Shown: positions 46,684 through 56,017, numbered from the stretch's first letter. The stretch is DNA of 64,000 nucleotides from Colidextribacter sp. OB.20 (GCF_009911595.1 NZ_QWKG01000006.1:50763-114762); one strand, 5' to 3'. Notes: generated by a model not told the origin, from the sequence alone. Numbers and translations are program-made.

Positions 46684-47325
46684 TCAGAGTGCGGAATATC
46701 CGTATTTGTCCACCACGGCGTCCAACTCCCGCTTTTCCCTGCACATGGGGCACTCCTCAGGCAGGTAGCTGGCGTAGTCGGGGATATCGTTGGTATTGAA
46801 CAGCGAGACCACCGGGATGCCGTCAATCTCCTTCTGGTGGCTGTAAACAGCGGCGATGCCCGCCACCTGGCCCTGGTAATACTTCACGCAGTCGATGCCC
46901 CTGCGCACCGTGCCGCCGGTGGTGACGGAGGCCAGCAGGAGAAGCACATTCTTCCCCTCCAGCATGAAGCGGGCGTTGTCCCGGAAGATGAGCTTTCCGC
47001 TGGTGCCCACATTTTCCCGGAGGACGTAGATTTCCTTCCCCGCGTTGATGGAGCGGAAGCCGCCCTGAGTCAGCTTCTGGGCCAGGCAGGTCCCGATCAC
47101 TCTGGTGCCGTCCATGCAGAGGATGGTATCCACCATAAGGAACTGGGTCTGGCTGCGCTGGGCCAGCTGCTGGGCCACAGCATCCGCGTCACGGATGCTG
47201 GACTGCTGGCTGGTTACGTCAATGAAGTAGTTTGTATGGCTGTTCCGGGTGGCAAAGTGGCCCTTGGCCACATTCAGTGATACGTCGCCTACGCAGACAG
47301 GGATCTTATAAAACCTGGGCTCCAT
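46684..47325 (-). CDS. Orotate phosphoribosyltransferase-like protein
   Basis: A 213-residue type I phosphoribosyltransferase. The PRPP loop reads VLLLLASVTTGGTVRRGI (about residues 125-142), where PyrE usually has a DVxTTGGS motif; the acidic residues are replaced by Ala-Ser here. A C-terminal CPMC pair is unusual for PyrE. It may act on a base other than orotate or be regulatory. No pyr genes are nearby. It has its own promoter and AAAGGAGG ribosome site. Confidence 0.8.
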   Translation of the reverse strand: MEPRFYKIPVCVGDVSLNVAKGHFATRNSHTNYFIDVTSQQSSIRDADAVAQQLAQRSQTQFLMVDTILCMDGTRVIGTCLAQKLTQGGFRSINAGKEIYVLRENVGTSGKLIFRDNARFMLEGKNVLLLLASVTTGGTVRRGIDCVKYYQGQVAGIAAVYSHQKEIDGIPVVSLFNTNDIPDYASYLPEECPMCREKRELDAVVDKYGYSAL

Positions 47326-47370
47326 CGTAATTCCTCCTTTTTCTTAACGTCCTCTTAATGTCCCTTCTCA

Positions 47371-47399
47371 AATATACCATATTCGGCAGACTTTGTCTA
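47371..47399 (-). promoter_or_regulatory. Promoter of the phosphoribosyltransferase gene
   Basis: Minus strand TAGACA, 17-base spacer, TATATT. Confidence 0.7.
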
Positions 47400-47436
47400 T
47401 ATTTTTTTGTAAAATATTACAACGGCTCAGGCGCAG

Positions 47437-47467
47437 AAAAAGGACGGGCCAAAGCCCGTCCTTTTCT
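47437..47467 (-). terminator. tuf terminator
   Basis: Minus strand AAAGGACGGGC / GCCCGTCCTTTTT hairpin; ends the str operon. Confidence 0.92.
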
Positions 47468-47479
47468 GATTGGGTAAAA

Positions 47480-48682
47480 TTACTCGTCGATCTCGATGAC
47501 GACGCCGGAACCCACGGTACGGCCGCCCTCACGGATGGCGAAGCGCAGGCCCTTCTCGATGGCGATGGGGGTGATCAGCTCCACCTTCATGTCCACGTTG
47601 TCGCCGGGCATGCACATCTCAGTGCCCTCGGGCAGGGAGATGATGCCGGTCACGTCGGTGGTACGGAAGTAGAACTGGGGACGATAGTTATTGAAGAAGG
47701 GGGTGTGACGGCCGCCCTCGTCCTTGGACAGGACGTAAACCTGGCCGACAAACTTGGTGTGGGGGTTAATGGAGCCGGGCTTGCACAGCACCTGGCCGCG
47801 CTCGATGTCGGTCTTGGCAATGCCGCGCAGCAGGCAGCCGGCGTTATCACCAGCCTCGATGAAGTCCAGAGTCTTGCGGAACATCTCCATGGAGGTGACG
47901 ACGGTGGACTTCTTCTCCTCCTGCAGGCCCACGATGTCGACGGTCTCGCCGGCCTTCAGCTGGCCGCGCTCCACACGGCCGGTGGCCACGGTGCCGCGGC
48001 CGGAGATGGTGAACACGTCCTCCACAGGCATAAGGAAGGGCATAGAGTCGTCGCGGGGAGGATTGGGGATATAGCTGTCAACGCTATCCATCAGCTCCTT
48101 GATGCAGGCGAAGTCGGCGTCGTTCACGTCGCCGGACTCGCAGGTCAGGGCGTTCAGGGCGGAGCCCTTGATGATGGGGATGTCGTCGCCGGGGAACTCG
48201 TAGAAGCTGAGGATCTCGCGGACCTCCATCTCCACCAGCTCCAGCAGGTCGGGGTCGTCCATCTGGTCGCACTTGTTCAGGAAGACCACGATGGCGGGCA
48301 CGCCCACCTGGCGGGCCAGCAGGATGTGCTCCTTGGTCTGAGCCATAACGCCGTCAGTGGCGGAGATGACCAGGATCGCGCCGTCCATCTGAGCGGCGCC
48401 GGTGATCATGTTCTTGATATAGTCGGCGTGGCCCGGGCAGTCCACGTGGGCATAGTGCCGGGCGTCGGTCTCATACTCCACGTGGGCGGTGTTGATGGTG
48501 ATGCCGCGCTCGCGCTCCTCGGGAGCCTTGTCGATGCTGGAGTAGTCCTCATACTGGGCCTGGCCCTTCAGAGCCAGATACTTGGTGATGGCGGCAGTCA
48601 GGGTGGTCTTGCCGTGGTCGACGTGGCCGATGGTGCCGATGTTTACATGGGGCTTGGTACGTTCAAATTTTGCCTTAGCCAT
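47480..48682 (-). CDS. tuf: Translation elongation factor Tu
   Basis: A 400-residue GTPase delivering aminoacyl-tRNA to the ribosome. G1 [11 protein letters not shown]3 DCPGHADY, G4 NKCDQ and the C-terminal beta-barrel domains ([26 protein letters not shown]) are complete. AAGGAGGAAAATTCC precedes the ATG. It is last in the str operon but has its own promoter in the fusA-tuf gap, beside a family A repeat. Confidence 0.99.
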   Translation of the reverse strand: MAKAKFERTKPHVNIGTIGHVDHGKTTLTAAITKYLALKGQAQYEDYSSIDKAPEERERGITINTAHVEYETDARHYAHVDCPGHADYIKNMITGAAQMDGAILVISATDGVMAQTKEHILLARQVGVPAIVVFLNKCDQMDDPDLLELVEMEVREILSFYEFPGDDIPIIKGSALNALTCESGDVNDADFACIKELMDSVDSYIPNPPRDDSMPFLMPVEDVFTISGRGTVATGRVERGQLKAGETVDIVGLQEEKKSTVVTSMEMFRKTLDFIEAGDNAGCLLRGIAKTDIERGQVLCKPGSINPHTKFVGQVYVLSKDEGGRHTPFFNNYRPQFYFRTTDVTGIISLPEGTEMCMPGDNVDMKVELITPIAIEKGLRFAIREGGRTVGSGVVIEIDE

Positions 48683-48748
48683 TGGAATTTTCCTCCTTAT
48701 ATTTCAGTTAATGCTTTGCTCGTTGGGGGGTACAGACGTGTTGTGGAT

Positions 48749-48777
48749 ATTTTATCCTATTTCGTCTGTAATTGCAA
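48749..48777 (-). promoter_or_regulatory. tuf promoter
   Basis: Minus strand TTGCAA, 17-base spacer, TAAAAT, about 65 bases before tuf. Confidence 0.72.
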
Positions 48778-48811
48778 CCCTATTTTTTCATAGGCGCGGG
48801 AATTCCCCGCC

Positions 48812-48880
48812 GTAGGGCGGGACGACTCGGCCCGCCTCACTCTCCGCCTGAGCGGCGCGCCGGGGTCGTCGCGCCCTACA
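48812..48880. repeat. Family A palindromic repeat between fusA and tuf
   Basis: Starts GTAGGGCGGGACGACTCGGC and ends GGTCGTCGCGCCCTACA. Confidence 0.9.
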
Positions 48881-48884
48881 GGCA

Positions 48885-50990
48885 TCAATCCTGATTGCGG
48901 CCGCGCTCGGCCACAATCTTCTCGGCGATGTTCTTGGGGATCTGCACGTAGCTGTGGGGCTCCATGGAGTACTGGCCCCGGCCCTGAGTAGAGGACCGCA
49001 GGTCGGTGGCGTAGCCGAACATGTTGGCCAGCGGCACCAGGCTGTCCACCTGGACGGCGCCGGTGCGGTTCTCCTGACCCTGGATCTGTCCCCGGCGGCT
49101 GTTCAGGTCGCCGATGACGTTGCCCAGATAGTCGTCCGGGACGATGACGTCCACCTTCATGATGGGCTCCAGCAGCACGGGGCCGGCCTTGCGGCAGGCC
49201 TCCTTAAAGGCCATGGACCCGGCGATTTTGAAGGCCATCTCAGAGGAGTCCACCTCGTGGAAGGAGCCGTCGTAGAGGGTGACCTTCACGTCCACCACGG
49301 GGTAGCCGGCCAGCACGCCGGCCTGCATAGCCCCCTGGATGCCCTGATCCACGGCGGGGATATACTCCTTGGGGATGGCGCCGCCCACGATGGCGTTCTC
49401 GAACACGTAGCCCGCACCCGACTCGTTGGGCTCCACACGGATCTTGACATGGCCGTACTGGCCCTTGCCGCCCGACTGGCGGGCGTACTTGGTGTCCTGC
49501 TCCACCTGCTTGGTGATGGTCTCCTTGTAGGCCACCTGAGGCGCGCCCACGTTGGCCTCCACCTTGTACTCACGGAGCAGCCGGTCCACGATGATCTCCA
49601 GATGGAGCTCGCCCATGCCGGCGATGATGGTCTGGCCGGTCTCCTCGTCGGTGTAGGTCTTGAAGGTGGGGTCCTCCTCGGCCAGCTTCATCAGGGCAAC
49701 GCCCATCTTCTCCTGGCCGGCCTTGGTTTTGGGCTCGATAGCCACCCGGATGACGGGCTCTGGGAACTCCATGGACTCCAGGATAATGGGGTGCTTCTCG
49801 TCGCAGAGGGTGTCGCCGGTGGTGGAGTTCTTCAGACCGATGACGGCGGCGATGTCGCCGGAGTAGACGGTCTCGATATCCTCCCGGTGGTTGGCGTGCA
49901 TCTGGAGGATACGGCCGATGCGCTCCTTCTGCTTCTTGGTGCTGTTCAGCACGGAGGTGCCGGTGTTCAGCATGCCGGAGTAGACCCGGACGAAGGACAG
50001 ACGGCCCACATAGGGGTCGGTAGCGATCTTGAAGGCCAGGGCGGAGAAGGGGGCGCTGTCGTCGGCGGGACGGGAGTCCTCCTCGTCGGTGTCAGGGTTG
50101 ACGCCCTGGATGGCGGGGATGTCGGTGGGGGAGGGCATATAGTCCACAATGGCGTCCAGCAGCTTCTGGACCCCCTTGTTCTTATAGGACGTGCCGCACA
50201 CCACGGGAACCATCAGGTTGTCGATGGTGCCCCTGCGGATGGCCCGGCGGATCATATCCTGGGGGACATCCTTCTCCTCCAGCACCAGCTCCATGATCTC
50301 CTCGTCGATGTCGGCGCAGGCGTCCAGCAGCTTGGTGCGGTACTCCTGGGCCAGCTCCATCATATCCTCGGGGATGGGCTCCACCCGCAGGTCCTTGCCC
50401 AGGTCGTCGTAGTAGATATCAGCCTTCATCTCCACCAGGTCGATGATGCCCTTGAAGGTCTCCTCGGAGCCGATGGGCAGCTGGATGGGTACGGCGTTGG
50501 CCTTCAGCCGGTCGTGAATCATATCCAGCACATGGAAGAAATCGGCGCCCATGATGTCCATCTTGTTGACATAGATCATCCGGGGAACCTTGTAGTGGTC
50601 AGCCTGGCGCCAAACTGTCTCAGACTGAGGCTCCACGCCCCCCTTCGCGCACATGACGGTCACACTGCCGTCCAGCACCCGCAGGGAGCGCTCCACCTCA
50701 ACGGTGAAGTCCACGTGGCCTGGGGTGTCGATGATGTTGATCCGGGTCTGGGGGAACTGGGTCTTGGTGCCCGTCCAGTAGCAGGTGGTGGCGGCGGAGG
50801 TGATGGTGATGCCCCGCTCCTGCTCCTGGGCCATCCAGTCCATGGTGGCGGTGCCCTCGTGGGTCTCGCCGATCTTGTAGTTGACGCCGGTGTAGTAGAG
50901 GATACGCTCGGTGGTAGTCGTCTTGCCCGCGTCGATGTGGGCCATAATACCGATATTCCGGGTATTCTCCAGAGAAACTTTTCTAGGCAT
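48885..50990 (-). CDS. fusA: Translation elongation factor G
   Basis: A 701-residue translocase GTPase with five domains. G1 [16 protein letters not shown]3 DTPGHVDFT and G4 NKMD are clear. Domain IV has [12 protein letters not shown], and the C-terminus is of normal length. It moves tRNAs and mRNA on the ribosome. It lies 15 bases after rpsG in the str operon, with AAAGGAGATTCCGT before its ATG. Confidence 0.99.
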   Translation of the reverse strand: MPRKVSLENTRNIGIMAHIDAGKTTTTERILYYTGVNYKIGETHEGTATMDWMAQEQERGITITSAATTCYWTGTKTQFPQTRINIIDTPGHVDFTVEVERSLRVLDGSVTVMCAKGGVEPQSETVWRQADHYKVPRMIYVNKMDIMGADFFHVLDMIHDRLKANAVPIQLPIGSEETFKGIIDLVEMKADIYYDDLGKDLRVEPIPEDMMELAQEYRTKLLDACADIDEEIMELVLEEKDVPQDMIRRAIRRGTIDNLMVPVVCGTSYKNKGVQKLLDAIVDYMPSPTDIPAIQGVNPDTDEEDSRPADDSAPFSALAFKIATDPYVGRLSFVRVYSGMLNTGTSVLNSTKKQKERIGRILQMHANHREDIETVYSGDIAAVIGLKNSTTGDTLCDEKHPIILESMEFPEPVIRVAIEPKTKAGQEKMGVALMKLAEEDPTFKTYTDEETGQTIIAGMGELHLEIIVDRLLREYKVEANVGAPQVAYKETITKQVEQDTKYARQSGGKGQYGHVKIRVEPNESGAGYVFENAIVGGAIPKEYIPAVDQGIQGAMQAGVLAGYPVVDVKVTLYDGSFHEVDSSEMAFKIAGSMAFKEACRKAGPVLLEPIMKVDVIVPDDYLGNVIGDLNSRRGQIQGQENRTGAVQVDSLVPLANMFGYATDLRSSTQGRGQYSMEPHSYVQIPKNIAEKIVAERGRNQD

Positions 50991-51005
50991 ACGGAATCTC
51001 CTTTA

Positions 51006-51476
51006 TTACCAGCGGTAGTGAGCAAACGCCTTGTTGGACTCGGCCATCTTGTGGGTGTCCTCGCGCTTCTTCACGGCGGAGCCGGTGTTGTTGGCGGCGT
51101 CCATAATCTCGCCGGCCAGCCGCTCCTTCATGGTCTTCTCGCCCCGGTTACGGGCGTAGGTGGTCAGCCAGCGCAGACCCAGGGTCTGCCGGCGCTCGGG
51201 CCGGACCTCGATAGGCACCTGGTAAGTGGCGCCGCCCACACGGCGGGCCTTCACTTCCAGGGAGGGCATGATGTTCTCAAGGGCCTGAGTATAGACCTCC
51301 ATAGGCTCCTTGTCGGTCTTTTCCTTGATGATGTCAAAGGCCCCGTAGACGACCTTCTGGGCGACGCCCTTCTTGCCGTCCAGCATGATGCTGTTGACGA
51401 GCTTGGTAACCAGGACGGAGTTGTAAAGCGGGTCAGGTAAAATCTCCCGCTTGGGCACATTTCCTCTTCTGGGCAC
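51006..51476 (-). CDS. rpsG: Ribosomal protein S7
   Basis: A 156-residue S7, the primary 16S rRNA 3'-domain binder. [24 protein letters not shown], the [24 protein letters not shown] core and the [20 protein letters not shown] end are standard. The 332-base gap to rpsL is filled with repeat DNA, which is unusual for this normally compact pair. GAAGGAGGGAAGC precedes the ATG. Confidence 0.99.
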   Translation of the reverse strand: MPRRGNVPKREILPDPLYNSVLVTKLVNSIMLDGKKGVAQKVVYGAFDIIKEKTDKEPMEVYTQALENIMPSLEVKARRVGGATYQVPIEVRPERRQTLGLRWLTTYARNRGEKTMKERLAGEIMDAANNTGSAVKKREDTHKMAESNKAFAHYRW

Positions 51477-51484
51477 TTTGCTTC

Positions 51485-51800
51485 CCTCCTTCTTATAAAA
51501 TAGAAATCATAGGTACTCGTACCCCAAACGGTTTTCCGTTTGGACTGCGTGTAATGCCTGTCCGAGGTTTCCCCATCGCACCCGCTGGGCGCACATTGTG
51601 CGCCCGTCCATCTCCAGCGCTCTCTGTCTGCGGGCGGACAGTGTCCGCCCTGCAAAAACGCTACGGGTGTATATATGGTAAAACGTCGGGCAAGGCTTTT
51701 GCCTTGCGCAAACGCACAATGCAAGCTTGGTTTTCCCGGCAGGCAATGGCCTGTGGGACGGCGGGCCGGGTCGTCCCGCCCTGCAAGAAATAATTTTTTG
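51485..51800. repeat. Repeat-filled rpsL-rpsG gap
   Basis: 51588-51603 (GCGCACATTGTGCGCC) and 51640-51657 (GGGCGGACAGTGTCCGCCC) are family B palindromes. 51752-51784 is a truncated family A copy (GACGGCGGGCCGGGTCGTCC). 51495-51545 holds ACCCCAAACGGTTTTCCGTT-type pieces. No gene is supported. Confidence 0.8.
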
Positions 51801-51808
51801 AAGAAAAA

Positions 51809-52234
51809 TTACTTCTTCTTGGCTCCTTTGGGCCGCTTGGCGCCGTACTTGGAGCGGGCCTGCATACGGCCGTTGACGCCCTGGGTGTCCAGAGTGCCGC
51901 GGATGATGTGGTAGCGCACGCCGGGCAGGTCCTTCACACGGCCGCCGCGGATCATCACGACGCTGTGCTCCTGGAGATTGTGGCCCACGCCGGGGATATA
52001 GGCGGTGACCTCCATCCCGTTGGTCAGCTTCACACGGGCGATCTTACGCAGAGCCGAGTTGGGCTTCTTAGGGGTGGAAGTACGCACGGCGGTGCAGACG
52101 CCTCTCTTCTGGGGGGAGGGCAGGTCGGTGCTCCGGTTCTTCAGGGTGTTCAGGCCGTGCTGAAGAGCGGGGGAGGTGGACTTGTACGCCGCCATCGTGC
52201 GGCCCTTGCGCACCAGCTGGTTAAAAGTAGGCAT
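51809..52234 (-). CDS. rpsL: Ribosomal protein S12
   Basis: A 141-residue S12. [12 protein letters not shown], the decoding-site loop [17 protein letters not shown], and [28 protein letters not shown] are conserved. The lysines mutated in streptomycin resistance ([18 protein letters not shown] region) are wild type. The ATG at 52234 follows AAAGGAGGAAACCC. The frame upstream is open but lies in intergenic DNA. Confidence 0.99.
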   Translation of the reverse strand: MPTFNQLVRKGRTMAAYKSTSPALQHGLNTLKNRSTDLPSPQKRGVCTAVRTSTPKKPNSALRKIARVKLTNGMEVTAYIPGVGHNLQEHSVVMIRGGRVKDLPGVRYHIIRGTLDTQGVNGRMQARSKYGAKRPKGAKKK

Positions 52235-52350
52235 GAATGGGTTTCCTCCTTTCCTCAATTCTGCCCCGTTTTGGGGCGTAATATATATTTTAACAAATTT
52301 GGGATTTATTATCCCTCTTTTGTTAAAACCAAAAATCTGCGGAGGCAGTC

Positions 52351-52470
52351 TGTAGGGGCGGATATCATCCGCCCGTTTCCCTGGGCCTCCTGCGTGTATC
52401 GTGCGGGCGGACAATGTCCGCCCCTACATAAGGCTCCTGTCTGTAGGGGCGCACATTGTGCGCCCGCGGG
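52351..52470. repeat. Three successive family B palindromes
   Basis: GGGGCGGATATCATCCGCCC, GGGCGGACAATGTCCGCCCC and GGGGCGCACATTGTGCGCCC are arrayed in the L7Ae-rpsL gap. Confidence 0.9.
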
Positions 52471-52476
52471 CCGCTC

Positions 52477-52719
52477 CTACCGCAATAAAACCGCCACCGC
52501 GGCCCCCACGGCGATGCCGCAGGAGGCGCCCAGCTCCTTCATAGAGGACACCTGGCTCACCGGCACCTGCCGGTTCACCGCCTCCTGGACCAGGGGCTGG
52601 AGCAGGCGGGGGTCGGCGTCCATAGCCACAAACAGCCGCCCGGCCCGGCCGTCCCGCAGGGCCCGTTTGGCCTGCTTGGCTCCCACAACCTTGTTGGAGC
52701 CGCCCAGTTCTGAAATCAT
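52477..52719 (-). CDS. L7Ae-family ribosomal/RNA-binding protein (YbxF-like)
   Basis: An 80-residue L7Ae/L30e-fold protein (NKVVGAKQAKRALRDGRAGRLFVAMDAD, then LGASCGIAVGAAVAVLL). YbxF-type proteins bind kink-turn RNA and are encoded at the head of the str operon in Firmicutes, as here. GGAGGGGGAGCC precedes the ATG. rpoBC, the usual upstream neighbour, is absent; serpin genes lie there instead. Confidence 0.9.
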   Translation of the reverse strand: MISELGGSNKVVGAKQAKRALRDGRAGRLFVAMDADPRLLQPLVQEAVNRQVPVSQVSSMKELGASCGIAVGAAVAVLLR

Positions 52720-52797
52720 TTTGGCTCCCCCTCCTTCCCCGCTCCGGGGATTTTCATCGGGTAAAAGGGCGCAATGCCCCTACCGCCACGAAGCAAT

Positions 52798-52826
52798 ATT
52801 ATACCATCCCCATTTCCCGCCGTCAA
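52798..52826 (-). promoter_or_regulatory. str operon promoter
   Basis: Minus strand TTGACG, 17-base spacer, TATAAT, about 75 bases before the L7Ae-like gene. The rest of 52720-53030 holds an AT-rich stretch and a family C repeat. Confidence 0.88.
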
Positions 52827-52904
52827 GAAAAATTCTCCCGATTATTTTCAAATTTTCTTCAAAAATGCGCAACCAGAGGGTTTTCTTTTCGTCTATAATG
52901 GTAG

Positions 52905-53012
52905 AGCCCCCTCAGTCAACCTGCGGCTGACAGCTCCCCCGCAAGGGGGGCGCCGAGCGCCTGCCTCCCCCCTTGTGGGGGAGGTGGCCCGAAGGGCCGG
53001 AGGGGGCACATT
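52905..53012. repeat. Family C palindromic repeat upstream of the serpins
   Basis: CCCCCTCAGTCAACCTGCGG, CTCCCCCGCAAGGGGG and CCCCCTTGTGGGGGAGGTGG pieces, ending GGCCGGAGGGGGC. Confidence 0.8.
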
Positions 53013-53030
53013 AGAAAAGGAGGATTTTCC

Positions 53031-54362
53031 ATGAAACGAACCATGTCTCTGCTCCTGGTCTGCGCCCTAGGTTTCGGCCTGCTGTCCGGGTGCTCCGAAA
53101 TGCCTGACCCCGCCCACGGCCCTGGCGACAGCTCCTTCACCCCACCGCCCCTGGAGCCCTTTGCTGATCTGGTAAGTCAGGCGTTCCTTCCCGCCTCCAG
53201 CCCACAGGTGGAGGAAGCGCTGACGGATTTCGGCCTGGAACTGCTGAAGCAGACCCGGGCGGCCAACGGAGTAAAGGCGATGGAGAGCGAGATGGACCAC
53301 GTCCCCCTCTCCACTCTGGTCTCCCCTCTCTCCGTAGCTCTAACCCTGTCCATGGCGGCCAACGGGGCGGAGGGGGACACCTTATCCCAGTTCCAGGAGG
53401 TGCTGGGCGGCGGGGCAGACATAGACGAGATCAACGCCGCCTGGGCCCAGCTTGTGGGAGACTACCACGCTCTGGGCGGCTCCACCCAGTTTAACATCGC
53501 CAACAGTCTGTGGAAAGACCATAACGGCGGCATCTATGAGGAGTTCCTCTCCAAATGCCGAGGGGGCTACGGCGCCCAGCTCTACGAGGCGGATCTGTCT
53601 GATTCGCGGACTGTGGATGACGTCAACGGCTGGGTGTCGGAGCACACCAACAAGATGATCCCCCAGATCATCACCGAGCCCTTCGACCAGGACACCGCCC
53701 TCCTGCTGGTGAACGCCCTGTACCTTAAAAATAAGTGGCTCAGTGAGTTCGGCCCTCTCTCCACCCGCGAGATGGACTTCCATCACGCCGGCGGCCCCGA
53801 CAGCCGGGTGGAGTACCTGCAAAAATTTGACGCCGAATTGTCCTGGCTCAGCGGCGAGGGGGCCCAGGGGGTGGTCCTGCCCTATGACGACGGGCGGCTG
53901 GCCTTTGTGGCAATCATGCCCGATTTGTACCCGGATTCCCCGGATTTAGGGGAATGGCTGAACAATTTGGAGGGGAATACCCTGACCCAGCTCCTCAACA
54001 GCCGGGAGGACGCCCTGTTTCTCCACTTCGCCATGCCCAAATTTACGGCGGAGTGGAAGGGCAATCTGGAAGAGATTCTGCCCGCCCTGGGCCTGGAGGA
54101 CGCCTTTGTCCCCGAAGCCGCCAACTTTGCCAAAATGGGGGATAATCCCGACGGATATTACATTTCTCAGGTGATTCACGCCGCAAAAATTGAGGTAAAC
54201 GAGAAGGGCACCGAGGCCGCCGCCGCCACGGTGGCGCCCATGACCCCCAGCGCGGCTCCGCCGCCCCCGGAGGGGGTCACCCTGATTCTGGACCGGCCCT
54301 TCCTCTACGGCATTGTGGACCTGGACACCGGCGTACCCCTGTTTCTGGGGACCTATGAATAA
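53031..54362 (+). CDS. Secreted lipoprotein serpin 1
   Basis: A 443-residue serine/cysteine protease inhibitor of the serpin fold. A lipoprotein signal (GLLSGC, Cys near residue 21) is followed by a Pro-rich linker and the serpin core (STLVSPLSVALTLSMAANGA, SLWKDHNGGIY, NALYLKNKW, then FLYGIVDLDTGVPLFLGTY). The reactive-centre hinge GTEAAAATV fits an inhibitory serpin. By counting from it, the scissile site lies near TPSA, in a Pro-rich loop (MTPSAAPPPPEG). AAAGGAGG precedes the ATG. A close paralogue follows 17 bases later. Confidence 0.93.
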   Translation: MKRTMSLLLVCALGFGLLSGCSEMPDPAHGPGDSSFTPPPLEPFADLVSQAFLPASSPQVEEALTDFGLELLKQTRAANGVKAMESEMDHVPLSTLVSPLSVALTLSMAANGAEGDTLSQFQEVLGGGADIDEINAAWAQLVGDYHALGGSTQFNIANSLWKDHNGGIYEEFLSKCRGGYGAQLYEADLSDSRTVDDVNGWVSEHTNKMIPQIITEPFDQDTALLLVNALYLKNKWLSEFGPLSTREMDFHHAGGPDSRVEYLQKFDAELSWLSGEGAQGVVLPYDDGRLAFVAIMPDLYPDSPDLGEWLNNLEGNTLTQLLNSREDALFLHFAMPKFTAEWKGNLEEILPALGLEDAFVPEAANFAKMGDNPDGYYISQVIHAAKIEVNEKGTEAAAATVAPMTPSAAPPPPEGVTLILDRPFLYGIVDLDTGVPLFLGTYE

Positions 54363-54379
54363 ATAAGGAGGAATTTTGT

Positions 54380-55627
54380 ATGAAACGAACCATGTCTCTG
54401 CTTTTGGCCTGCACTCTGGGCCTCGGCCTGCTGTCCGGCTGCGCCCAGTCCTCCGCCGCCAGGGAGCTCACCGCGTCCAAGCTGTCCGCCAGCCCCTCCG
54501 ACAGCGAGGAGGTCAACGGGGCCCTGGCCGCCTTTGGCCTGGCTCTGCTGCAAAAGACACGGGAGGCGGACAAGACCTCCACCCTGGTCTCCCCGCTCTC
54601 CGTGGCCCTGGCCCTGTCCATGGCGGCCAACGGGGCGGACGGGAACACCCTGGCCCAGTTTGAGGAGGTCCTGGGGGGCGGTACGGACCTGATCGAGCTG
54701 AACGGGGCCTGCGTTCAGCTGATCCAGGACTATCAGGGCCTGGGCGGCTTCACCAAATGCACCATCGCCAACAGCCTGTGGGCGGACCCGGAGGGCCAGA
54801 TCAAGGATGAGTTTGTGGGCAAATGCCGGGGGATTTTTGACGCTCAGGCCTTCGCCGCCCAGTTGTCCGACCCCGCCATCGTCAAGGAGCTGAACCGCTG
54901 GGTGTCGAAGCACACCAACAAGATGATTCCCTCCATAATTGACCAGCCCTTTGACGAAAATACCGCCCTTTTGCTGGTCAACGCCCTCTATCTTAAAAAC
55001 AAATGGCTCCACCAGTTCAGCCCCCACGCCACCCATGAGCGGGATTTTTACCACGCTGACGGCTCCGGCAGCCGGATGGACTTCTTAAGCATGAGCTCCA
55101 CCGAGCTGTCCTATATTCAGGACAAGGGGGCCCAGGGGGTGGTCCTGCCCTATGACGACGGGCGGCTGGCCTTTGTGGCAATCATGCCCGATTTGCACCC
55201 GGATTCCCCGGATTTAGGAGAATGGCTGAACAATTTGGAGGGGAATACCCTGGCCCAGCTCCTCAACAGCCGGGAGGACGCCCTGTTTCTCCACTTCGCC
55301 ATGCCCAAATTTACGTCGGAGTGGAAGGGGAACCTGGAAAAAATCCTGCCCGCACTGGGTCTGGAGGACGCCTTTGTCCCCGGAACCGCCAACTTTGCCA
55401 AAATGGGGGATAAGCCCGACGGATATTACATTTCTCAGGTGATTCACGCCACAAAAATTGAGGTAAACGAGAAGGGCGCCAAGGCCGCCGCCGCCACGGT
55501 GGTGGCCGCCTCCGGGGGCAGTATGCCGCCCCAGGAGGGGGTCACCCTGGTGCTGGACCGGCCCTTCCTCTACGGCATCGTGGACCTGGACACCGGCGTG
55601 CCCCTGTTCCTGGGGACCTATGAGTAA
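54380..55627 (+). CDS. Secreted lipoprotein serpin 2
   Basis: A 415-residue paralogue of serpin 1. Its signal is nearly identical (GLLSGC), the linker is shorter, and the serpin core is complete (STLVSPLSVALALSMAANGA, NSLWADPEGQI, NALYLKNKW). The hinge is GAKAAAATV and the loop VAASGGSMPPQEG, so the predicted scissile bond (around GG-SM) differs from serpin 1, implying different target proteases. AAGGAGGAATTTTGT precedes the ATG. The C-terminal third is almost identical to serpin 1 at DNA level. Confidence 0.93.
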   Translation: MKRTMSLLLACTLGLGLLSGCAQSSAARELTASKLSASPSDSEEVNGALAAFGLALLQKTREADKTSTLVSPLSVALALSMAANGADGNTLAQFEEVLGGGTDLIELNGACVQLIQDYQGLGGFTKCTIANSLWADPEGQIKDEFVGKCRGIFDAQAFAAQLSDPAIVKELNRWVSKHTNKMIPSIIDQPFDENTALLLVNALYLKNKWLHQFSPHATHERDFYHADGSGSRMDFLSMSSTELSYIQDKGAQGVVLPYDDGRLAFVAIMPDLHPDSPDLGEWLNNLEGNTLAQLLNSREDALFLHFAMPKFTSEWKGNLEKILPALGLEDAFVPGTANFAKMGDKPDGYYISQVIHATKIEVNEKGAKAAAATVVAASGGSMPPQEGVTLVLDRPFLYGIVDLDTGVPLFLGTYE

Positions 55628-55683
55628 TGTCCGCCAGATATGGACACACTAGGGAGGCCAGCTTATTTTTAGGAGGTATCCCC

Positions 55684-55869
55684 ATGAATGTCCATGTCAA
55701 CGCCGACTGCATCAGCTGCGGGCTGTGCGTCAGCACCTGCCCCGACGTCTTTCACATCACCGAGGGGGGCACCGCCGGGGTCTGCTCCCGCCAGGTCCCC
55801 CCGGAGCTGGAGGACGTGGTCCAGCAGGCCGCCGACACCTGCCCTGTGAGCGCCATCGAGGTGGGGTAG
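55684..55869 (+). CDS. Ferredoxin with a single 4Fe-4S cluster
   Basis: A 61-residue electron carrier. CISCGLC (Cys 9, 12, 15) and CPVSAI (Cys 53) supply four cluster ligands. Cys 19 and Cys 34 remain and could form a disulfide, as known for Thermotoga-type monocluster ferredoxins. The ATG at 55684 follows TAGGAGGTATCCC. It lies 57 bases after serpin 2 and may be a separate transcript or the operon tail. Confidence 0.92.
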   Translation: MNVHVNADCISCGLCVSTCPDVFHITEGGTAGVCSRQVPPELEDVVQQAADTCPVSAIEVG

Positions 55870-55876
55870 CGCACAT

Positions 55877-55953
55877 GTAGGGGCCGACGACCTCGGCGGC
55901 CCGCGGCCCAGGTCTCTGTCAAAGACGGCGCGCCGGGGTCGTCGCGCCCTACA
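55877..55953. repeat. Family A palindromic repeat
   Basis: Starts GTAGGGGCCGACGACCTCGG and ends GGTCGTCGCGCCCTACA. Confidence 0.88.
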
Positions 55954-56017
55954 GCCTCAAATCCACCGCGCCCGCCGTTGACCTGCCAGGCCCCTGCAAA
56001 ATGCCCGTACCCCACAG

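Noticed and set aside
48954..51440. An 828-codon open frame antisense to fusA and rpsG
   Set aside because: It is a shadow frame of highly conserved translation genes; the His/Gly/Leu-rich product has no domain.
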